Below, piece by piece: positions 57,834 to 64,000 of a DNA stretch of 64,000 nucleotides. Position numbers and translations under genes: made by a program. Every line of letters begins with the position of its first letter. The stretch's first letter is position 1. Origin of the DNA: Blakeslea trispora (Eukaryota > Mucoromycota > Mucoromycetes > Mucorales > Choanephoraceae); the NCBI GenBank assembly GCA_025331445.1, contig JAIWNE010000012.1, positions 248,001 through 312,000 on the forward strand, read 5' to 3'. Under the pieces are notes generated by a model, which made no database searches, was not told where the DNA came from, and was given only the letters and a program-made list of their open reading frames with translations.

Positions 57834-58712
57834 ATGTCTCAACAACTTCCAACACTTAAACTGTTACTGATTGGTAACTCAAACGTAGGCAAAAGTTCAT
57901 TATTATTACGTTTTACAGATGACACTTTTTTACCCCAAGAAGAAGTGTCTGCTACTATTGGTAAGAATATGACTAAACGAAAAAGAGAGAGACTAACAAG
58001 GTCATTAGGTGTGGACTTTAAAGTAAGCATGATGGAAGTAGACGGTACCATGTACAAGCTGACTATTTGGGTAAATAAAAAATCTAAGAAAACCAAAGAA
58101 AAAAGATATTGATTGTTGATAGGATACGGCTGGTCAAGAGCGTTTTAGAACATTGACATCCTCTTATTATCGAGGTGCTCAAGGTGTTATTCTAGGTAAG
58201 GATAAGCTACAGTAACCATAGAAACTAACTAACGGGGATATGACTAGTGTATGATGTCAGTAACAGAGAAACATTCGATGCATTGAATACTTGGTGGAAT
58301 GAAGTCAATACGTATTGTTCCAGTCCAAATGTTGTGAAGATGATTGTGGGCAATAAAGTAGACAAGGTATGTGCAAAAGACAGATAGGGCAGGAAGGCGT
58401 ATTTATCATGATGAGCATAGGAATCATCTCGTGTTGTGAGTTATGAAGAAGGAGCCAATTTTGCTAGAAAACTATCTACTCTGTTTGTTGAATGTAGTGC
58501 AAAGACAAAAGTGGGTGTAAAACAGGCTTTTGAAGAGTTGGTTGAAAAGGTAAAGAAAGAGAGAACACTATGGCTATTAAGAGAAGTATGGCTAACACGA
58601 TTCCTTCAAGATTATCGAAACACCTAGTCTATGGCAAAAAGAGACACGTTCTACTGTCAAGATGACATCAGAAGAACAATCATCTACAGCAAACGATTAC
58701 TGTGCTTGTTAA
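57834..58712 (+). CDS. RAB18: Rab18-type small GTPase, 203 aa
   Basis: Exons 57834-57960, 58009-58070, 58123-58195, 58248-58366, 58421-58549 and 58611-58712. Motifs: [11 protein letters not shown] (G1), TIGVDFK (switch I), [19 protein letters not shown] (G3), NKVDK (G4), ECSAK (G5). The stretch [16 protein letters not shown] is characteristic of Rab18, which acts on lipid droplets and the ER. The C-terminus ends CAC, a CxC double-prenylation signal. Length is usual. Budding yeast lacks a Rab18, so its presence fits an early-diverging fungus. The gene converges on the F-box/LRR gene with 47 bases between stops. Confidence 0.96.
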
Positions 58713-58759
58713 ACACTTTCTTTTATTATTATTTACACATTTATTACACACATTTAATT

Positions 58760-59512
58760 CTATTCATCTTCTTCATCCATCCATAAATCATCTTCTGAAG
58801 GTAATGGTGAAGCCCATACAACGTTAAAGCAATCTTTGATATCCAATGATTTAAGTGTCTTGAGTTTCGTGAGTGCCTTCATGCCCGTCTCTGTCACTCG
58901 TTGACAATTCCTTAGAGAGATATGCTCCAGCAGTTTCATTTGAGCCAACAGAGCCAAACTATCATCAGAGACCAAGGTGGATCCCAGATAGATCTCTTGA
59001 AGATAAGGACAGTGTGTTATCAAAGCCTGGATGCCATGATCACCAATATGAGGACAAGAGGCTACAGACAAGATACGTAAATCAGGTAAAGGAGCTGTCA
59101 GGTCAGAAAGAATGGTATTTGTGCTAATGAAATGGATTAAGTCCAATGAACTAATTCAATCTCTTCTTTTTTTTTTTTACATAAATGTACAATAGTCTAA
59201 ATTAAGCCATTCGAGATGGGGTGTTTTCTGAGTGATCTGACAAAGTTGTCGAAACAGGCTATGACTTTTCCAACGATGAGATACCATATGAAGATCGATG
59301 CGATGCACAAGTTGACCTGTTGTGTCATTGAGTGATTGAGCAAACAGTTCAATCTGAGATAGGCGTGACCATTGAGGTGCATCATACAAGAGAGGTAAAG
59401 CAATCAGTCGACATTGTTTTGAAGTTAAAGTGAGTTGAACAAGTGTCGCTTGATCTTGCTTTAGCTGTAAGAATATTTGATAGAGTATTTCATTGGCCTG
59501 TAAAGCATTCAT
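58760..59512 (-). CDS. F-box/leucine-rich-repeat protein, 240 aa
   Basis: Exons 59512-59181 and 59150-58760, with a 30-base intron (GTAAAAAA...GAATTAG). The start NALQANEILYQIFLQLKQ ... VQLTLTSKQCRLIALPLLY is a weak F-box. LRR units of the Cys-containing type follow: LRILSVASCPHIGDHGIQAL, LLEHISLRNCQRVTETGMKAL and LKSLDIKDCFNVVW. It is likely an SCF ubiquitin-ligase substrate adaptor, with Amn1- or Rad7-like LRRs. It is short for the family (240 against 400+), and the 30-base intron is near the minimum length and could instead indicate a sequencing problem; either way the two parts are in compatible frames. Confidence 0.82.
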
Positions 59513-59982
59513 TCTTGTCTTAAAGTGGGTTTTAAAAGAATGGATAAAATTATCATTTATTTAGAGTATTTATATTTCAAAGAGAGAGTGTAAATACAAT
59601 CATCTTTTTTAGCCTCAAAAAAAAAAAAGAAAGAGAGATGGTGAAGGGCAATTCATTCATTGACTGCGGTATCATGGCTACCATGGTTACATGAGTAACC
59701 TTAGTGGCTTATGGCTGAGTATTTAATTTTAAAGTGTACAGAGTGGGTTTGCATAAAGTATGCTGCAAACAAATCTACTGTCTGCTCTTCAAATTCATCC
59801 ATCTCAATCAAGGATTGAATATTTGGGCTCTGAGATAAGTGTCATGAAGGCTACTTTACTTGAGATGAATTTACTATAGCTGACTCCTTTTTTTTAAAAA
59901 AAATTATGCTTGACAAAGAAAAGAAAAAAGTGATGAATAGTCCTTTATATTAAAACCTATTTAATTTGTTACATTTTTATTA
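59513..59982. other. intergenic stretch
   Basis: 470 bases between two minus-strand genes. Contains no ORF of note, only A/T-rich runs. It includes the promoter of the F-box/LRR gene and the 3' region of the large gene on its right. Confidence 0.45.
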
Positions 59983-62900
59983 TTAAGAAGTAGAATGAAC
60001 AGCATTGTAAGCATTAATCTTGGCTTGACCAGAAATCTCTGCTAAGGTGCCTTTGTCTTGCATGATGCTGTTATGAAATATTTTTCCAATTGTTTTCTAT
60101 CATTCTCTTTAAGTCTTTATTTTCTAGTTTTTGTTTTGGTGATCGTCGTTTACCTGGATAGAACCTCGTCTGCGTTCCATCTGTCCAGTTCGATAACTAC
60201 TCTTGGTTGGCGCATCATGCATTGCATTAGGACCAGGCATGTTTCTGACGAGATGACCATTGTCTTGATTGTTACCATCCATTGGAGCACCAGCTGGATT
60301 AAGCTTGTTTATACCAGGAGCATGCGTAAAGTGTTGTTGGGGCTGCATAGTTGAGACCTGAGGATTTCCAGGCTGCATTCCGCTAAGATGATGGCCATTA
60401 ATACCTCCACTCGGCTGATGAGCAGCCATTGTATGACCAGCTGTTGGGTTGATGCGTTCTGTAGCCGAGGGTTGAACCTGAGGAGCATGAACCATGTTGT
60501 TGTCAAGAGTACCACCAAGAGGCTGAGTAGAGCTTGCATTGGGTTGAATAGCAGGTGAATGTTGTTGATGATGCAGAGTCTGATTCTTGAAAGCTTCTGC
60601 ATCTGAAAGACGACGTTCTTTACCGACATATTCTTCTTCAGAAGGGTGGCTTCTGCGACGGAAAGCAGACTTTAAATTCTGAGTAAAGCTTTGTCGCTTA
60701 CCTTTGGTCTCATCGTATGCGGGACGCTGATGATGATAATGTTGCTCCTTATACAATGGATCAGCAGAGTCATGTGCGTTCTTGAGGTTGTTGTTGTAAG
60801 GTGACTTGTGGTCACTCATGGCAGCACCAACAGCAGTAGTAGCAGGTAATGGCGCTTCGGAAGAAGGAACGTTTTCTCCTGCAATAGCACGTGTACTACT
60901 GAAACTTTCGTTGGAAATGACATTCGGCTGAGGACCAACTGCTCTTTCTGACTCTTGAGGAGCTTGATTACCAATGGGTTGACCAGGTGCTTGAGCTGAC
61001 TTCTTGTCATCCAACTTGGTAGAGGTAATGGGTGTGGATGACTGACGTCCCTTTGAACTCAAGCTGGGATGGCTTGTACGTCGGAAGCCAGCAGGATGTT
61101 CACCAGATTTGTTCAAGACAGGACCAGGCACATTGGGGTCATCTAAGCCATGAAGATCGTGCTCTGCTGCATTGCTCTTCTTGCTGGACTTGTTTAATCC
61201 AAGAAGACTTGCAAGACCAGAGCCCAGGACACCTTTCTCCTTCATACTAACGCGGCGCATGTTGGCAGGAGAGCCACTGCCTCTAACACCTTCAGATCCA
61301 AGGGAGAGTGCAGGACCGTCTTCTGGAGCCAAGTTTTTAGGGAAATCTGTCTCTTCAGTGTGATGAGATCGATCTTTGCTAAAACGGTCCATAAACGAGT
61401 GATTCTTTGAACCATGGTCCTTGTCGTTTGCTTTAAACATTTGCTTTAATGAGTGTCGACGATTGACTGGATTGTCGGATGAGTCTAGTTTCTTCTCATG
61501 CTGGTGATCGATATCAGAATGAGGGGCGACTGCACTGGCAGTTGCAGCTGCATCTGTAGGATGAGCAGCACGGTCCACATAGCTCATGTCTGAGTTGAAT
61601 TGATCTTTAGCGTTGTTTCTGGCAAGCAATGGATCTTGATCAATGCCACGTTTGAAATTTGCGTCATTTACATCATAAGACCCATGTGGTTTAGCTTGAG
61701 AGCCTGCTATACCAGCTGTAGTGGCTACGGCAGCACCAGCAGCACCTAGACCTGCACCAGTGGCTATGCCTCTTGGATCAGCTTCTTCAGAGCTTAACAT
61801 GGTTCGGTTTTTCTGCTCGACATGTGGGTCCTTATCGTGTGAATTCAAAGGATTGGAGTCAATAGGTTGATTGGCAACACCTCCAGAAGGAGCGCTTGTA
61901 CTATCCATTTGATTATCAAACGAATGAGAAGAGAGCTGGTTCTGAGTAAGATCTTTCGATGGCCTTTGTCCCAATTTATCTGACAAGTCTTTATCAACGC
62001 CTTCACGAGAACTATCTTGAACAGGCTTGTCTTTGGATGCATGATGTTGATAAGCAGCATAACCAGCAGTGGCAGCACCAGCAGCACCTGCGGCACCTGC
62101 AACAGTAGCGCCTACGTTACTGCCTATATCTTTGGCTTTCTGGCTTGAGTCTAAACGACTATCGTCTTGATCAAACGAACCAGGCATCTTGTCCTTATGC
62201 TCCATCATGGAACGTGTAGGAAAATTGTCGGTATCAGCAGATTGTAAAGCAGGGTTGGGCAGATCGGTATCAGCATAAGCATCATCGCCTACAGATTCGA
62301 TCTTGGTAGAATAATCAGGTTTAGTTATACTCCCGCCGCTTTGGTCAAGCCCCAGATTGTCAGAGGGCAAGTTTGCCTTTCGGTTTTTGATAGCAGAAGC
62401 ACCAAGTGCACCAAGGCCAGCACCAGCCATGCCAGCACCGGCAGCTGAAGTCAAGGGGGACATGCCATCTTTAGGAGCGTTTTGGTTGCCTTCATCAATA
62501 GCTGGACTAGGCTGGTAATCATTTTGGGTAGTAGTGATACCAGCAGCAGCATCATCAGCCGAGATAGGAGCAGAGGTAGCAGGTGTAAAGCCTGTGTCAT
62601 CACCAGTACTGCCAAGTGTGGAGCCCAGATTGTTGTTGTTGCTAACTTCCTCATCTGTGATGGGTTGGTCATTAGTCAGTACATCATCTTTTTGCTGACT
62701 GTCATCCATCTTGCTGTCGAACTTGCTGTCTAACTTGCTGTCATCCTTATCCTTGTTAAAGTGATTGTATGCTGCTGCCACACCTCCACCTGCTGCTGCT
62801 GCGGCAGCGGCGCCACCTGCAAGATAGCCAGTAGAGCGTCCAGTAGAGCGTCCAGTAGAGCGTCCAGTAGAGTAGTCATGAGAAGGGCTAGCAACATCAC

Positions 62901-64000
62901 GGTTCAGTCCTTGTGTGCCAGTAGCATCAAGATCAGAGCTAGGTGTCATGGCATCGCCAAATCCAGTGTTCTTGGCATCCAATGGCACTGCTTGATCATT
63001 GAGCTGATTGGTGTCCTCGCTGTACAAAGGGTCCTTGTCTCCAATGTTTCCCGCAGCAGCATCATCAGCCGAGATAGGAGCAGAAGTAGCAGGAGCAAAG
63101 CCTGTGTCGTCACCAGTACTACCAAGTGTGGAGCCAAGGGTATCATTGCTGATATCTTGGTCCTTAACAGGCTGGCTCATGAGGGGCTGATCCTCGAGAG
63201 ACTGATCGTTTTTCAAAGCATTACGGACGTTAGGATGAGTATCATCAACATAAGATGGAATGTTTTCTTGATCAATATCTCTGGTTACAGCATCATCAGC
63301 TGAGATAGGTGCAGAAGTAGCAGGAGCAAAGCCTGTATCATCGCCAGTGCTGCCAAGTGTGGATCCAAGCGTATCGTTATTACTAGTGTTTATTTCAGGA
63401 CTTATACCAGCTTTAATTGATAAATGGAGTTAGTAAATATGTATATACAGAAACCCCCAAACATATTTGGATATTGTTTAATATAGATATCTTACCATTG
63501 TTATTGCCGATAGATGTATCAAGTCCTCCTCTTTGAGTCAATGGTGTAGAATTGCTGAACGATCTGGGGTTAATGGATTTGCGGTTATAGCCGTACATGA
63601 TGCCATCTTCATTGATGCCAGAACTGAAAGCAGGGTTGACATTACCACTACTTCGTCTATTATCATAAGCAGAAGCTGCACCAGCACCAAGACCAGCACC
63701 AAGTAGGGCGCTTGTTCCAAGGCGTGCGGCAGATGATGCAGCATGCGAACCCGTGTTTGACTTTTGAGCATCTTCTTGATTCAAATCGTTTTCGGTGATT
63801 GCCTTTGAATCAATTCCCTTTGAATCGTTGATACCAGGTTCATCTTCAGGATGTGATTGGGTAGGATAGTCTGAATCCAGTTGATCTTCGCCGTTCCAAA
63901 AGAAATTGTTACCGGTGATCGATTTGTGATTAATTGCCTGACGTATGTCATAGGTTTCGGGTGAGGTTGGGGTAGCAACACCTCCACTGAAATCTTGAGA
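59983..64000 (-). CDS. very large low-complexity Gly/Ala- and Ser/Asp-rich protein, 5' truncated
   Basis: Runs off the right edge. At least two long exons: 64000-63496 and 63410-60154 (or to the stop at 60124 without further splicing). A final exon at 60036-59983 ending NAYNAVHSTS is likely. Over 1200 residues are visible. I do not recognise the family. Mostly polar, with five Gly/Ala-rich helix-like segments such as ALLGAGLGAGAASAYDNRR, AGGAAAAAAAGGGVAAAYNH, AGAGMAGAGLGALGASAIKN, VAGAAGAAGAATAGYAAYQH and GAGLGAAGAAVATTAGIAGS, each followed by polar or basic residues. A 30-residue Asp/Thr/Ser unit (STLGSTGDDTGFAPATSAPI) recurs three times, and TGRS four times. The C-terminal half is rich in RRxSxxE-like phosphosite motifs (RRHSLKQ, RRVSMKEK, RRRGSIQ) and Pro/Gln/His. 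The function is unknown. Glycine zippers suggest membrane insertion or self-association. Confidence 0.72.
62545..62638 (-). repeat. copy 3 of a 90-base repeat in the large gene
   Basis: Encodes LGSTLGSTGDDTGFTPATSA plus PISADDAAAG. Differs from the copy at 63053-63148 by a handful of bases, mostly at codon third positions, and changes one Ala to Thr. Confidence 0.9.
62829..62872 (-). repeat. 12-base tandem repeat encoding TGRS
   Basis: Three perfect CAGTAGAGCGTC units and a fourth partial one (12-base period) lie within the large gene and encode STGRSTGRSTGRSTG. In-frame multiples of 12 keep the protein open. Confidence 0.92.
63053..63148 (-). repeat. copy 2 of a 90-base repeat in the large gene
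   Basis: Encodes LGSTLGSTGDDTGFAPATSA followed by PISADDAAAG. Bases are nearly identical to the copies at 62545 and 63289. Confidence 0.9.
63289..63378 (-). repeat. copy 1 of a 90-base repeat in the large gene
   Basis: Encodes LGSTLGSTGDDTGFAPATSA followed by PISADDA, then diverges. It starts 18 bases or so inside the exon that begins at 63410. Confidence 0.9.

Noticed and set aside
62761..63303. 180-codon plus-strand ORF rich in Ser/Arg
   Set aside because: Antisense of the low-complexity gene; its SRASSRASSR pattern is the reverse of the TGRS repeat.
1..64000. tRNA, rRNA, snRNA genes and CRISPR arrays
   Set aside because: Looked for B-box-like GGTTCGAATCC words and regularly spaced repeats; none with a foldable tRNA or array structure was found by eye.

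Overview
This is AT-rich eukaryotic nuclear DNA. The genes are split by many short GT-AG introns, mostly about 45 to 110 bases, with GTAAG-type donors. Gene content points to an early-diverging fungus, most likely Mucoromycota (Mucorales). The signs are an RNase T2 close to the Rhizopus RNase Rh type, a CHD6-9/kismet-like remodeller, a Rab18 GTPase, an expanded-type F-box family and abundant homopolymer tracts. The lineage is an inference from gene content; no species can be named from the sequence alone. Every multi-exon model below was spliced by hand and keeps an open frame through all junctions unless stated.

Layout. 1-6.4 kb: 5' end of CCT8 (minus strand), an orphan single-exon gene, then a complete 2.9-kb TA-flanked DDE transposon with perfect 24-bp terminal inverted repeats and one in-frame stop. 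6.4-14.1 kb: a dual-specificity phosphatase, then a gene-poor stretch holding an imperfect inverted repeat and a decayed F-box gene. 14.1-33.4 kb is a dense housekeeping block: HEM1, SEC20, RLI1, an HD-domain nucleotidase, a Nudix hydrolase, a 42-residue small gene, a ketopantoate-reductase-like gene, an arrestin, a secreted RNase T2, TAF9, a methyltransferase, a PRELI/Ups lipid-transfer protein and an M20 amidohydrolase. 33.4-36 kb is empty. 36-50.8 kb: a 1999-residue CHD remodeller with a long polyglutamine tract, SAR1, GNL1, an LSB5-like VHS/GAT protein and a RhoGAP. 50.8-54 kb holds a broken Mutator-like transposase and a 31-bp minisatellite. 54-64 kb: a divergent importin-alpha-like ARM protein, an LYR-motif protein, RAB18, an F-box/LRR protein and the 3' part of a very large low-complexity gene with Gly/Ala-rich segments that runs off the right edge.

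How the genes fit together. Most are unrelated housekeeping functions and no metabolic cluster is seen. Several deal with membrane traffic (SEC20, SAR1, RAB18, LSB5-like, arrestin). Others deal with mitochondria (HEM1, PRELI/Ups, the LYR protein), with ribosomes and translation (RLI1, GNL1) or with transcription and chromatin (TAF9, the CHD remodeller). Several neighbours converge with 20 to 50 bases between stop codons, so their transcripts probably overlap at the 3' ends. The most unusual items are the repeat-rich Gly/Ala protein at the right edge, the near-intact TA-flanked transposon with a PCNA-box-like motif, the kismet-like CHD protein in a fungus, a perfect 18-bp hairpin upstream of RLI1, and the minisatellite upstream of the Mutator relic.
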